A DNA stretch of 64,000 nt, from positions 34,318,088 through 34,382,087 of the forward strand of contig CM042955.1 of assembly GCA_023678885.1 (NCBI GenBank), written 5' to 3'. This stretch comes from Pogostemon cablin (Eukaryota; Streptophyta; Magnoliopsida; Lamiales; Lamiaceae). A program made the translations under genes and the position numbers. This document shows positions 1-11,619 of the stretch, in pieces; position 1 is the stretch's first letter; every line of letters begins with the position of its first letter. Under the pieces are notes generated by a model that had not been told where the DNA came from, did not search any database, and saw only the letters and a program-made list of their open reading frames with translations.

Positions 1-124
1 CAGGTCGAACCTAGAATGATCAGGTCGAACCTCCTCACTGGATAATTTTCTTTGTCGGTTCGACTTCCTCTGCTTGGTTCGACCTCCTGGAACTGGTTGA
101 ACCTCTCACGGCTTTGGTCGAACC
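1..124 (-). repeat. GGTTCGACC/GGTCGAACC array in the 3' untranslated part of element A
   Basis: Several copies of GGTTCGACC and GGTCGAACC, some with one change, are separated by linkers of about 10 to 30 bases. It corresponds to the array at 59103-59503 in element C and continues beyond the window. Confidence 0.85.
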
Positions 125-686
125 ATCCTTTTAAGCTTCAAAACTGAGTGTTCTTCAATCCATATACACTTCAAACTTCAATACGAATTATTAGGTACCA
201 ACTAGAGCACAACTTCATCCAAAATTTGTTCCACAAAATATCATTCATGAGTAACTCCATAAAAGAAAACACAACCAAAACCCACTAACATTAGGCAAGT
301 TGTAAAAAATCGTCACATCAAAATCGATTAAAATTTTAATATGGCGCAAAAACCAACTCCCCTAACAAACATCACAAAGAAAAGATTATACTATCGGTGC
401 TTATCAAGGTAAGTACATCACACCCCCCCAAACTTAGTAAAAACAATAGTTGAAACTAAGTTTGCAAAGAGATGTAATTGCCGATAAGTAAGCACTTCAA
501 ACATAAAAATTTCTTACACACACGAATGAAATAAAATATTAAAATGGAAGGGAAAGCCCCCAACAGGCGCTCATGTTTAATGTCGGAGAGTCACGACGGA
601 ATACTACTCAGAAGACTACTTGATCGGAGGATGATCATGTCGCATCCTCACCTTCCAATACTTTCTCCCCCTCTTATCATCCACAC
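125..686 (-). other. Non-coding tail of element A downstream of protease
   Basis: No conserved reading frame. It matches C positions 58612-59100 in reverse complement. The purine-rich run near 421-440 (AAGTTTGGGGGG on the minus strand) resembles the polypurine tract next to the 3' LTR of C, but lies about 2 kb upstream of where that LTR should be. Confidence 0.7.
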
Positions 687-1265
687 TTACCACCTTACCT
701 TTCTTATGCACCATACGATCGGTAGAATCTCCTTTCTGAAACTTTCTCTTCTCATTCCTGTCAATCTTCCGCTCAATTTTGGAATAACACCTTCATCCCA
801 TGGCCGTGTAGACTCCTCCGGGTCAATCTCCCTCTTGAATTCCAAATCACCTGATGGATCTTTTTCATTGTCACCAAGATAAGCATACATCAAGTGTTCC
901 GGTAACGGTTTCAGCTCCTCTTTCTTTTCTTCCATCGGAGTGCTCTCTCTCTCCAACGGCAAGTACTTCCTAGACCCTTTCGCTTCTTCCGCCTTAGCTT
1001 TCTCCAATGCATACCTAGCATCACCCAAAGCAAGTAAGTTCTCAAGATAATCAATACATACCTCGTTAGAAAGACCGTCAAGCTCCGTAGTGGAATAAGT
1101 TGGAGACTCCATCAAGCACGTCTCAAGAGGATCCTTAGATAGAATCAGAGACATATCCTCCTCCACAATCTCCTCCACTATGTCAATGCTATGGCACTGA
1201 GACTCCATGGGCATCTTCAATGCTTTGTCCAAGTTGAAAATAACTTCTTCCTTGTCCATCTGCAA
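687..1265 (-). pseudogene. Element A gag-protease polyprotein, C-terminal segment
   Basis: Continues the frame of the protease piece at 1281-1835 after one stop codon: a CAA codon in element C is TAA here. It encodes an acidic, Glu/Lys-rich stretch that in C follows the protease fold. Relative to C it lacks roughly 170 bases (C 58268-58437), so the last 40 or so residues are read in a different frame from the C protein. No reverse transcriptase motif follows. The role of this tail is unknown to me; it probably belongs to the polyprotein rather than to a separate protein. Confidence 0.75.
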
Positions 1266-1280
1266 TTTAAGCTCTCCTTT

Positions 1281-1835
1281 TTAAACATCAATCATAGCTC
1301 CAGCAGTCGCAAGGAAAGGTCTCCCCAAGATTAAAGGGATATTATCCTTGTCTTCTTTCATCTCTAGCACAAGAAAGTCCACAGGAAAGACTAGCTTTTC
1401 CACTTTGACGAGGAGGTCTTCGATTATACCCTTTGGAAAAGTCATCGACCTGTTCGCCAATTGGAGAACCACTGTTGTAGGAGTAAGCTCCCCCAAACCA
1501 AGCCTCTGAAATATGGACAAAGGCATCAAATTGATGCTTGCCCCTAGATCACACAAAGCTTGCCGTGCCGGCCCCTTTCCGATTTCACATAGAATAGTGA
1601 AGCTCCCTGGATCTTTCATCTTTTGCGGCAGCTTCTTTTGGATGATTGAGCTGCAATTCTCAGATAAATTTACCATTTTAATTCCGGTTAAGCTCCGCTT
1701 CTTTAACAATATATCCTTAAGAAATCGGGCATAGTACGTCATCTCCATGATTGCCTCTGAGAAAGGAATGCTCAAGCTTATTTTGTTCATTATCTCTGAA
1801 AACTTCTTGAACTTCTCTTCCAATCCCTTCTTCAC
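1281..1835 (-). pseudogene. Element A retroviral-type aspartic protease domain
   Basis: Contains the Athila-type protease signature LCDLGASINLMP (catalytic Asp, with DLG in place of the common DTG/DSG) and the downstream flap/C-terminal block LILGRPFLATAGAMID. In retrotransposons this enzyme cuts the Gag polyprotein inside the virus-like particle. It lies in the same frame as gag (4157-2613) and is separated from it by the GGTTCGACC array. The reading frame above 1835, to about 2020, is also homologous to C but carries a break. The domain closes with a stop at 1281-1283, so full-length translation is blocked. Confidence 0.85.
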
Positions 1836-2049
1836 AAGCTTGTAAGGAAACGGCGGAGGTATCTTTGTTTTGGGAATCCCCCATTCATCACGATCAACCT
1901 TCTCCGCTTTCTCCTTTTCGGCTCTTAAACGCTTGGCTCTCTCCCACTTTTTCTCAGCTATTATCTCAGTACTTTGTTCATTCCAAACTACTGGAGTAGC
2001 ATCAACATCATCGAGAGTGTTCGGAGTGGTAAAAGGTATTTTCTGGTGG

Positions 2050-2573
2050 GGTTCGACTAGGGTTCGACCTGTGGAACAGGTCGAACCATGTATGTACTGG
2101 TCGAACCTTGCTTCTGGACAATGGCTCTCTTTTTGAATTTGAGGTTCGACCTGGGTTCAACCTGTGGGACAGGTCGAACCATGGGTACCTAGGTCGAACC
2201 GACCTACTGTACTTCTTCCACCATCAGGTTCGACCAAGGTTCGACCTGTTTGATAGGTCGAACCATTACAGTCGTGGTCGAACCGTTGCTGTGACAAAAC
2301 AGAGTACTCCAAGTGGTGCGGTTCGACCTAGGTTCGACCAGTTGGATAGGTCAAACCAAGGTTGGTTTGGTCGAACTGGTGTTTTGGAAAAGCAAAGTGC
2401 TCCGAGTTGTTGGGTTCGGCCAACGTTCGTCCTGTAGGCCAAGTCGAACCATGTGCAGTTTGGTCGAACCTATGCTGCAATGTCTCCTGATTGTGTCCAG
2501 TGTGTTGGTTCGACCTCCCCTGTATGGTTCGACCTTCAATGTTGGTCGAACCAGGATCGAACCTGGCCCTAGA
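2050..2573 (-). repeat. GGTTCGACC/GGTCGAACC array between gag and protease of element A
   Basis: Five or more modules, each with two GGTTCGACC-type and two GGTCGAACC-type 9-mers. Adjacent opposite copies can pair into hairpins with about 9-10 bp stems and 6-10 base loops. Linkers of about 30 bases often hold a GAGCACTCTGTTTT-like sequence. On the minus strand the 2600-2328 part stays open in the gag frame and encodes repeats of the form FD..GST...GRT. Same position as C 56507-57009. Confidence 0.9.
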
Positions 2574-2612
2574 CATATCCAAATTTGATTCCGGCCTCAT
2601 AGGTCCCTCGTA

Positions 2613-4157
2613 TTACGTACCCGACCTCAATGTGATGGCATTGCAGGACCTTGGATTCTCAATACTTTGAGATGGGAACTTCCCTTTCTCAAGAGTTTGA
2701 GTAAGCTTGTTAACATTCCCTGCCATCTCCCCCATTAGCAATGTAAGGTCTTTCACTTGCTTAGATATAACCTCATGGTTTGCATCTATTTTCTTTTCAA
2801 GTTTGGCCTCAAGGCGGTTCACTCTTTCATCATTCTTGGTCATATACCTGTTCACAGTATCCTCAAGACCCGGTTTCCCTTCTTCCACCTTAGCACCCGG
2901 ATCAACACCCATCGGAGGTTGAATCGCATTATTCGGATTGCTCCACGAGAATTCCGGCCTCCTAGGCTGTTGATAACCACCCGGGGGACCACGATTATTA
3001 AAGTTTCCTTGATAGTTCCCTTGGTAATTTCGGTTTCCTTGGTCTGGATACCTAGTCCCTTGAATACTCTGACCCATGACATAGTGTGCCTCTTCCAACT
3101 CCTCTTGGATTGGTCTCTCATTCTTTAACTCCTGCTGCATGATTGGTACGCGCTGAGATAATTCGCTGATTTGCTTCTGTTGGGATTCAAGTAGCTTGTT
3201 GATATTGGACAAGCTAGAGACGATCTCATCCTCTCTACTTGTTTTAACCATTGCTTGTTCAACCTTAGCTACCTTACCAAGGACATAAGTACCTCTAACT
3301 CGATCAGTTGGCCAATCCCTCGAATTCATAGAAATATCTTCAAATAACTTCTCGGCCTCTACGGATGACTTTGTAAGCAATGCTCCATTAAAAGAAGCAT
3401 CCAATAACACTCGTGAATCACAGTCCAATCCATTGTAGAATATACTGATATATTGAGCTTTAGATAGCCCATGTTGAGGACACTTCCTAAGCATGTCCTT
3501 GAATCTATCCCATGCTTCGTGAAATTTTTCTCCTCCACTCATAGCGAATCGATTAATGTCTTGCTTCATTTTAAACACCTTTGAAGGTGGCATGTACCTC
3601 TCCAAGAACCTTAACTTCAGTTGCTCCCAAGTGGTGCACTCAGCTGCGTTGATAGTGTCATACCAATCTCTCGCCTTTTCAGTAAGCGAGAATTTGAACA
3701 AGAGGATCTTCCTAGCATCTTCATGTTCTCCTGCGTCTTTTTGAGTACTTGCGTAGCCCAAGAACTTATTCAGATGTTGCTGCGAATCCTCGAAAGACCC
3801 TCCTAAAAAGGAGTTCCTTTCTATCATGCTAATAAGAGCGGGATGAAGATCGAACGCTGAATTAGTTCCCCTTGCTCCTAGAAGCCCAAAATTTCCAGCC
3901 CCATTGTTTCTGAATACCTCTCGGATGGCTAGATTATCCGGATTCGCTGCCATGTTGACTGTCTCTACTCCCGAATTAACTTCAGTTGTAGCTTCAATCG
4001 TTTGTGAAATCTGCTCGTCAACTTCAACTCTAAAATTCAGAGCTTCAGTTGGATCAATAGTCTTTGCCTTGCTCTTCTTCTTCTTCTTCTTTCTTGACGA
4101 TGCTCCGATTTCAGGATTATAGGGTTCAAGTTCATCTTTCTTTGATCTCGTGAGCAT
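2613..4157 (-). CDS. Element A Gag protein (Athila-type, retrotransposon gag domain)
   Basis: A 514-residue open frame starting MLTRSKKDELEPYNPEIG. A basic Lys run near residue 25 is followed by an Asn/Ala-rich linker and then by the plant retrotransposon gag domain (about residues 105-275) with ARDWYDTI, WEQLKLRFLERYMPP and EKFHEAWDRFKDMLRKCP. A Gly/Asn/Gln-rich region (about 370-410) and a coiled-coil-like segment near the C-terminus follow. Gag builds the cytoplasmic virus-like particle. No CCHC zinc knuckle is seen. The stop directly after ITLRSGT is a leucine codon in element C, so the ancestral frame ran on into the array and protease. This is the best-preserved gag of the family here. 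Confidence 0.88.
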   Translation of the reverse strand: MLTRSKKDELEPYNPEIGASSRKKKKKKSKAKTIDPTEALNFRVEVDEQISQTIEATTEVNSGVETVNMAANPDNLAIREVFRNNGAGNFGLLGARGTNSAFDLHPALISMIERNSFLGGSFEDSQQHLNKFLGYASTQKDAGEHEDARKILLFKFSLTEKARDWYDTINAAECTTWEQLKLRFLERYMPPSKVFKMKQDINRFAMSGGEKFHEAWDRFKDMLRKCPQHGLSKAQYISIFYNGLDCDSRVLLDASFNGALLTKSSVEAEKLFEDISMNSRDWPTDRVRGTYVLGKVAKVEQAMVKTSREDEIVSSLSNINKLLESQQKQISELSQRVPIMQQELKNERPIQEELEEAHYVMGQSIQGTRYPDQGNRNYQGNYQGNFNNRGPPGGYQQPRRPEFSWSNPNNAIQPPMGVDPGAKVEEGKPGLEDTVNRYMTKNDERVNRLEAKLEKKIDANHEVISKQVKDLTLLMGEMAGNVNKLTQTLEKGKFPSQSIENPRSCNAITLRSGT

Positions 4158-4243
4158 ACACCTAAAAAGAACTAGAATTAAAATAGCAAAACAAGTTAAA
4201 TTGCCCTAACAAACTAGAAATAACAAAAAGATATTTTAAGCCG

Positions 4244-4261
4244 TCCCCGGCAACGGCGCCA
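4244..4261 (-). other. Primer binding site of element A (tRNA-Asp type)
   Basis: On the minus strand TGGCGCCGTTGCCGGGGA lies 6 bases inside the LTR. It is complementary to the 3' end of plant tRNA-Asp(GTC), which primes minus-strand cDNA synthesis. Confidence 0.9.
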
Positions 4262-5248
4262 AAAACTTGATGGGCGTTTTCTCAACACACAATTAATCCC
4301 CAAGTATGAAGGATATCAATTGTAGTTTCGAAGGTGACCAAGTTAAATATCGAATCCACGGGACGGATAAATATCAATTCAATTACGTTCTAGTAGATTA
4401 TGTCTATTTTGAATTAAACAATTGGTTTAAGTAACAATTTGAATAGCTAATAAATAACAAGAACAAGTAAATAATAGTGGTGATCAATTAAGATGATAGG
4501 TAGTTCGTCAGGCCATCCAGTTTCCTTTGTTAATTTATACTTTCGTGTGTCGATGTCCGACTCTGCCTTGTGGTTTATGGACGCATCACTAGACCACGCG
4601 AATCTATTCTATAGACACAAATAGATAAGCTTTTGACACGTGTGAGTATCCTCAGAGCAAGACGTATACTCCACCTCCCTTTCTAGGTACTATCATAATC
4701 AATTATTTCCCATGCACTTAGTACTCTAATCCGATTTTATCTCCCTTTTTAGGTACTATAAAGTCATACTCTTTATCCTACTTGCCAACTCGAATTCAAT
4801 TCAATTAACAAACATTCATATCAGACAGTTCTAATAAGACTTCGGAATCCCTTCACTTAGAATTATAACAATAAACCCTGCTCAACAGTGAACGCACTCA
4901 ATCAATAACCATGTTATGTATTCAGACTCTACACAACGATTAATGATGTACAAAACAACTATGAGTATGGATTAAAAACGTGCAATCTTATATAAAATAA
5001 ACCACAAGTAGTGTTGTACGGAGTATACACACGAAATACAAATTAACTCATGAAACCTTCATAACCCTAGAACTACCAAAGTGGCTCTAGCCCATGATTG
5101 ATCTAAGAACAATCATGGTTAGATGGACCAATCTTACTTGAATCTCTAGCTGAATCTCTGTCACAGCCCTCTGGATGGATCACTAATCTCTTTTCTTCAC
5201 TCCTCTCTTGTATCACGACGTCTCTCTCTTCTCGACTGCATGAGCCTT

Positions 5249-5256
5249 CTTTTATA
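5249..5256 (-). promoter_or_regulatory. TATA box of LTR A
   Basis: TATAAAAG on the minus strand, at the same place as in both LTRs of C and in LTR F, about 100 bases downstream of the array. Likely the Pol II promoter of the element. Confidence 0.6.
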
Positions 5257-5351
5257 CTTGTAATCACGTCTCTAGGGCTTGGAATGAGCTTTTCAAGTGA
5301 TCTCACGCGTTTTGGCCTCGAAAATTCGGATAAGGTAAGTTTCCGCGTTTT

Positions 5352-5710
5352 GGTTCGACCTCGTCAACAGGTCGAACCACTGGCCAACAAGTCGAACCCC
5401 AGGTCGAACCCTGTTACTGGACATATTCTGCGTTTGGTTCGACCTCTTGCACAGGTCGAACCACTCAGGTCTTGGTCGAACCCCAGGTCGAACCACGCTA
5501 CTGGACAATTTCCGCTCCTGGTTCGACCAACTGTCAGGTCGAACCCCCAACATCGTGGTCGAACTCATCTTCTCGCGAACTGGTTCGACCATGGTTCGAC
5601 CTGATGAACAGGTCGAACCCCTGGAGTCGTGGTCGAACCCATCTTCTGCTGTTCCGCAATGCTGGTTCGACCTATAGGAGAGGTCGAACCCTCATCCATT
5701 AGGTCGAACC
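5352..5710 (-). repeat. GGTTCGACC/GGTCGAACC array in LTR A (U3)
   Basis: About five modules of paired forward and inverted 9-mers with linkers that repeat a TGGACAATTTC-like sequence. Homologous to 53352-53709 and 60981-61338. Confidence 0.9.
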
Positions 5711-5929
5711 CTTCTCTTTCCTTGGCGGTTCGCGTGGTCTCGACTTCGTCTCTTCGATTCTTGGCACTTCCACTCTGTTTTTGCTATGAAAATCACTTAA
5801 ATAGCTCCACTAACACCTGATTCATGCTAATTCAAAATATATATAGGTTTTTCACCTATTTCCACCTCAAAACTCTCCAAAACTAGCACAAAACATGGTG
5901 CTAAACTTGTGAATTTACACACTCATCAA

Positions 5930-7430
5930 TTTCCCTCCAAGTGAATTCTTATAGATCTGTATTTTTTTAACATAAAATAACCATAAAAACGTACTATTCC
6001 TTCCTATTTTTTTTTAAAAAATTGGATATTTACTAATACTAATATTATTTAAGTACAATCTTAAAAAAATTTGAAAAGTTTTTTTTTAACAATAAAATCA
6101 AAGTGAAATAATAATATTGCATTATAAATGTAAAACAATAAATAATCAATTGAATATTTAAAGGAATTAAGTATTAGAAGTAGTGAAAATCTCAATGCAT
6201 TTAATTTTAGAGAGTTGGTTTGACTCTCCAAATTTAAAGAGTCAAAATCATTATGTAAAAAAAATTGTTATTTTAAATATGCTTTTGGAGGTATATTTAT
6301 AAGCCTGACTTTTTAAATTATACATTATTTCTTATTTGAAGAGTCTCTTGGGGTTACTCTTAATTATTAATTTCCTGCTATATTTAAATTGTTCAAAAGT
6401 CTAATTGTTAAATTTTACTTTTGTTTGTGTAATTCTATACAATCATATTCATTAATATTTTCAACATTTTCCATGCTTTAAATTCTAAATTGAATATATA
6501 TATTTTTATAGGAATCAATATAAAGTGAAGACTTAAATTTAATAATTTAATTTTTAAATCTCAAAGTATTATTTTCATTTTTTTTCTTCCATATGTGACA
6601 ATGTTCGAAAGTAATTAAGGTTAAATTATAAAATATATTGAAAATTTCGTTCTACTTGTTTTAATTTTTTATTGTTAGCAATGTTGATGAAACAGAAGTT
6701 GACGGCTATATTTTAATAGCAAAAATTATAAATTAATGTACTTGAATTTTTTATATCTAGAATGCATTTATTTATTTGGCATAAGAGCATCTCCAAAAGC
6801 TTATGTATATTTTGAAGAGGATTTTGGGTAAAATAAATAATCTTTAAAATATAGAGAGCTATATTTTTATTCATTCCCAACAATTTCTTTATATTAATTT
6901 TTTTTCCAATGCTTATTTATTCTTTCCTATATATATTTTTTTGTTTCCACTTTTAATTTATTTTATAATTTCCCTCCACATAAATTTTTATAGATCTATA
7001 ATATTTTTTAAAACATAAAATAATCATAATTTTACAGTATATAAAAAAATTAAACGCACCGTGCCTTCCTATTTTTTAAATTTTTTGGATTTTTACTACT
7101 ACTAGTATTACTTAAATCTAATCTTAATAAAATTTGAAAAACATCTATTTTTTTAACAATAAATTCAAAGTGAAATAATATTATTGCATTATAAGTATAA
7201 AACAATAAATAATTAATCGAACTTTCAAGAAATTAAAGTGTTAGAAGTAGTGAAAATCCGAATAAATTAAATTTTAGAGAGTTGGTTTGATTCTTCAAAT
7301 TTAAAGAGTTAAAAGTATTATGTAAAAAAAAATTGTTATTTTAAAAAGGCTTTAGAAGCATATTTGTATGTATAGCTCTTTAAATTATTCATAATTTGTT
7401 ATGTAGAGAGTTTTTTTTAGTTGCTCTAAT
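5930..7430. repeat. Diverged direct duplication of an AT-rich non-coding module
   Basis: Two copies about 1 kb apart: 5930-6370 and 6965-7430. Shared landmarks in the same order are TTCCCTCCA, TTATAGATCT, ACATAAAATAA, GTGAAATAATA, TAGAAGTAGTGAAAATC and TTTAGAGAGTTGGTTTGA. The second copy follows a GAGCATCTCCAA-type sequence at 6786 and ends near TTGCTCTAATAG, which looks like imperfect termini of a non-autonomous DNA transposon. No coding potential. Confidence 0.6.
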
Positions 7431-7439
7431 AGTAACTGA

Positions 7440-7620
7440 AGGATTATTACGGTCAATTTTTATTGGTCAAAGACCCATAATTTCATTTTAAAAAAATTTT
7501 TAATTTCATTTTATATATTCTTCACGTGGCATGCACATATTGATATCCGCCAGAATTTCAACCAAATTTACAAATTAACTTCAAAAATCAGAAAAAGTTA
7601 AACTAAGTAAAATCTCTATA
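7440..7620. repeat. AT-rich module, copy 1 (copy 2 at 10660-10860)
   Basis: Shares ordered blocks with 10660-10860: GG(A/-)TTATT(A/G)C.GT.AATTTTTATTGGT.AAAGAC, CATTTTAA.AA..TTTTTAAT.TCATTTTA, and a later block around CACATTGA.AT. A weaker third copy lies near 11050-11160. Non-coding; function unknown. Confidence 0.45.
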
Positions 7621-7885
7621 AATTAATATACTCGGAATCGAAGAATTTTATTAATTTAGAGAGATTTTATATAATCGATAAATTAATAATTATTAATTTA
7701 AAGAGGTTATATAAAAAAATATACTATATAATTTTCATAACTTATTTGTACATATTAAGAATATATTGATTAGAATATATAATGATATTTTAAGAGATTC
7801 ACAATTATATATTACTTGTAAATAAAATTAATTATATGAGTATAGAATCTCATGAATTGTATAATCATATAATATTTGACAAAAA

Positions 7886-8152
7886 CTTGTGTGCACACGG
7901 GCGCACGGGGGCTCACTCCGTGTGCCTTTAGAATTTTGTGTTAAATTATATACCTTTTAGTATAAAGATGTATACCCTTTATTTTCTGAAAAAAAAAGAA
8001 AAAATATCAATAAAAAGTGTATACCATTTAACAAAATGGTGTACCCTTACTAATTAAAGTGTATACCTTTTAGAATAAAACAATGCACCCTTACCCATAA
8101 TACTAAATTCTAAAGGCGCACAGTGTGCCCCGGGTGCACGCAAGCCTCACTC
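7886..8152. mobile_element. Small non-autonomous element, GTGCACCCGGG family, copy 1
   Basis: About 265 bp with imperfect inverted ends: the left end reads GTGTGCCTTTAGAATTTT after a GC-rich stretch and the right end carries the inverse of GTGCGCCTTTAGAATTTA, followed by CCGGGTGCACGCAAGCCTCACT. The interior repeats AAAGTGTATACC-like words. Related ends occur at 43130-43160 and 49556-49580. GC-rich tips in an AT-rich setting and no reading frame suggest a MITE. Confidence 0.5.
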
Positions 8153-8207
8153 ATAATATTTATTATCTATCTATATTTTATAGGAGTAGATCAATATAAA
8201 ATATTGA

Positions 8208-8228
8208 TATATATATATATATATATTT

Positions 8229-8256
<28 letters not shown>
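8208..8256. repeat. Microsatellite (AT)n followed by (TTTA)n
   Basis: A TA run passes into seven or so TTTA units. Confidence 0.9.
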
Positions 8257-8259
<3 letters not shown>

Positions 8260-8374
8260 ACTTAGGTGCAATTGATAAATTTAAATATGTGATTAATGCA
8301 GATCTTAAGTTCAATAAAAAAACAGATTACAATATATTCATATTTTACTAAATTATCCTAGAATGTTAAAGTTG

Positions 8375-8376
<2 letters not shown>

Positions 8377-8439
<63 letters not shown>
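8377..8439. repeat. Microsatellite (TA)n, about 60 bp
   Basis: Uninterrupted TA dinucleotides. Confidence 0.95.
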
Positions 8440-8443
<4 letters not shown>

Positions 8444-11400
8444 TGATATTTTTAATAATTATTAATTTATACTTCCATTGGACCTTAAGTATTCTTTAGA
8501 ATTTCCTAGAAAAGTATTATCTTATTATTTAATTGATTGGTATCCAAATTTGAACTGATCTCAAGTTGAGACCGGACAAATTATTAGTTTTATCGAGGTT
8601 ATTAATTTCTCGAGTATTAATTTATAAAGGTTCTACTGTACTTATCCAATTCTATAATTTTAGAGTATAAGTTAATTAGATGGACATTTAAAAAATGTAA
8701 TAATAATTAATATATTCAAATGTTTGATCACTTATATTATGAATTTTAAATTTAAAAATATTTATGTCATCAACTAACATAATTATAAACATTGATTTTT
8801 TTTTTCTTTCAAAAGAACAAAGTCTTGAAAATTTTTATTACATAATAATAAGTTGAAAATAAATCCATATAAGTTAAAATATTTATTTTATGCATTTTTT
8901 AAAGATTATTACTAAATAAAAATTTATATTAAAAAAATAAATAATATCTTTTTGATATTATTTCGCATGTATTTTTAGTTTTAAGATACCATTATAAAAT
9001 AATATAAATTAAAATAGATTTAATTAATATTTTTTATTTTTTACAATTATATTAATAAATTATTTTATTGAAAAAAAGTTTAATTTAATTCATTATATGT
9101 CAGTTGCGAAGAAACAACGTGGTTGCAGAGTGTAAGATTGTGTTATAGATGACAAAATTTTGAGAAGTTATGTTTGCTTATTGTTCAGATTTATCAAGTG
9201 ATAATATGATCTAAAAGAATTAATGATTTAAGTTCGAGTTTTTTAGAAGTTGGTTTTTTGGTGTAGTTTGTTTGAATATATTTGATGAATAATTAGATTT
9301 GTGCTCTACTTGAGTTTTACTTGCTTAATTTACATAGAGAAATTCCTTTTTCATGATTCTTTTATAGAGAGATTGTGAGTATGAATATTTTAGTATCATG
9401 TGAAATAGTGATGAAAATATACTTTCACGTATATCTTTTGCAAAATCATATTCAAGTATCAATATGTAACACATATACAAATTATTCTTTACTATTATAT
9501 TTATTATTCTTAAGTGATATATATTTTGAAGTTTGTTTATATATGTTATCAAGTAGTTCTATGTGATTCGTTTTTATGCATCTTTTTTGTAATCTACTGA
9601 TCTTCTCTATAATGTGTGTGTGCTAGGATAAATTGCTTAATTCTTTCGCACTTGGGCAAGGAATGTAGAACTACAAAATCTTAGGTATATAAAAAGTGTG
9701 ATGCTATCTGTATAATTAGTTGCATGTACTATTTGACCTAATAATAAACATGTAGTTGCGAGAGTACAAGATGTGCTCAACTATTATCTGTGAATGCATC
9801 TGATTACTTATTCATATGAAATTGTGTATACACGAGAAAATAAACAACGGTTAGATGAAAAAAGTTATGCCTCGCATCAACAAAAATAATATCTCGATAT
9901 TGCTATATTTTTTTAACAAAGCAGGGAAATTTTTATGTAATGAAAATTACAAATATATACTTTCATTATTTATTAATTCTACTTTTTATTTGCTTTGATT
10001 TGGTAGATATATGGATTTTGTTGGATCTTTATTGTATGATTTATGTTAAGATTTATCTTTTTTAATGTTTATTTTCAATTATGCTTGACCAGTAAGGCAT
10101 AAAATTGATTAAGTTTAACAATTTTTTTAAGCATCAACTAATTTTGAAATAAGTATTTATCAATCAGTGATATTCACCTTCATCTATATTTTATTATGAT
10201 TACGTATTTAATGGATAGACTATATTAGTTGTGAATATCATTATTATTTTTACTCTATATTAATATTTTGTTTAGAGTTTGCTTCGTCATTTCGCCCTAA
10301 AATTTAATCATAGTTTTTTTTTTTTCAAATTCCTACCTCCTAATAGGAACTTTACAGTGTCATGTAAATAGGGTTTCCTAACCTTTGAGCATTTTTAAAT
10401 TATTTAGGTCCATTTGCAAAAAGTGTTGTTGATTTCTTGCTGCATGAAAAGTTGCAAGATTTCTTCTAATTGTTCAATATTCCTTTTGTTAGATCTAATT
10501 TTGTTTGTAAAATTCCGTGCAATCACATTCATTAATATTTTTCAACCTGTTCATGATTGCTGGTGTTTAATTGTAAAATTATAAATTAAATACACGTATA
10601 TTTGTTTAAACTTTAAAATAAAAATATTTATCTGGCTATACATAGTTACATACTATGCGATTTGAGGACTATTGCCGTAAATTTTTATTGGTGAAAGACT
10701 AAAAACTCCATTTTAAGAATGTTTTTAATATCATTTTAAATGTGACGCAGGTGACATGAACACATTGAAATTTCCGCCTTCATTTCCACCATTTTCACAG
10801 ATTAAAAAAAAAAACCCAAAACTAACCTTTTTAGCATATAGAATTATAGATCAATTTTTGCAAGAAGTGCTGATTGTTAATTCTCCAAAGTTGAAATTTT
10901 TTTTTTGAAAATTTTTATTTATATTGTTCATTATTATTTAAGTTAAATCTAATTTATTTTTGTTTCATTCCATTCAATTGCATACTTTAATACTTTACAA
11001 CTTTTGCTTGTTTAAATTTCAATATACTTGTACATTATTTATTGTACAACGAGTCAATACTCTATTTTAGGAATATTATTCATTAAATTTTACATTCGCA
11101 CATTGCACACCATATTGAAATTTTGGCCTTAAGTCATTATCTTTAGTTTGTAAAAAGCTAAATTAAAACAAGTTGAGATTTTGAATCATATAAGCTGTTG
11201 GTTATCCTCACTCATCTGCTTTTTTGATTAAAGTAGTCCCAAGTCTTGTTTTCAGCCATGAATCCATAGAGACGTCGTAGTCCTCCTAGCTAGAATACAA
11301 CACTATTTCCATCCCAAGCAATTCTATTTCTACATATGTCTTCAAGTGGCATGCTCAAATTTAGGGTACATCTCTAAAACTTGGAAATAGATTAAGATTA

Positions 11401-11600
11401 GAATTTATTAGGCCATGCACGCACGTGCTACGCACAAGCTCATATTAATTATTTAAAGGGTCACTTACTAGGAGGTACATGAAATAATGCATAATTACTG
11501 TAAACTACATGACTCTAAGTACTATTACTCATAACTACATAATTATGATTGTGATACCATAAATACCCCTATGTATTTGCACAATTTGATTTTGCACAAT
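8440..11600. other. AT-rich region without recognisable genes
   Basis: Only short chance reading frames. Holds the second copy of the 7440 module (10660-10860) and a stretch at 10490-10560 resembling 6415-6500. A short gene-like piece may exist on the minus strand near 11200-11350 (about 25 codons open, with FMAENKTWDYF), but I cannot assign it. Confidence 0.6.
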
Positions 11601-11619
11601 TTTGTTTTTGCACATTTTC

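Larger units (their letters stand above)
1..5928 (-). mobile_element. Element A: Athila-like Ty3/gypsy retrotransposon, 5' part, cut by window start
   Basis: Read on the minus strand the order is LTR (5928-4268), primer binding site (4261-4244), gag (4157-2613), a GGTTCGACC-type array, protease region (1835-687), a non-coding tail and a second array that runs off the window. It is the same family as element C: gag, protease and LTR are collinear and closely similar. In C the 3' LTR follows protease after about 2.1 kb with no reverse transcriptase or integrase, so A is inferred to be non-autonomous as well, although its 3' end is not visible. The bases outside the LTR are ATTTC; the matching target duplication would lie beyond position 1. 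Confidence 0.9.
4268..5928 (-). repeat. 5' LTR of element A
   Basis: 1661 bp, bounded by TG...CA (minus strand TGATGAGTGTGT...CGCCCATCA). It aligns along its whole length with the LTRs of element C at 53134-54796 and 60763-62417, in inverted orientation. It holds a GGTTCGACC array in its U3 part and a TATA box at 5249-5256. Confidence 0.92.

Noticed and set aside
5284..5820. Small proteins encoded across the LTR array (both strands)
   Set aside because: Frames are made of the palindromic 9-mers, which read without stops in several frames.
9325..9566. Overlapping short frames on both strands
   Set aside because: AT-rich, low-complexity product, no similarity recognised.
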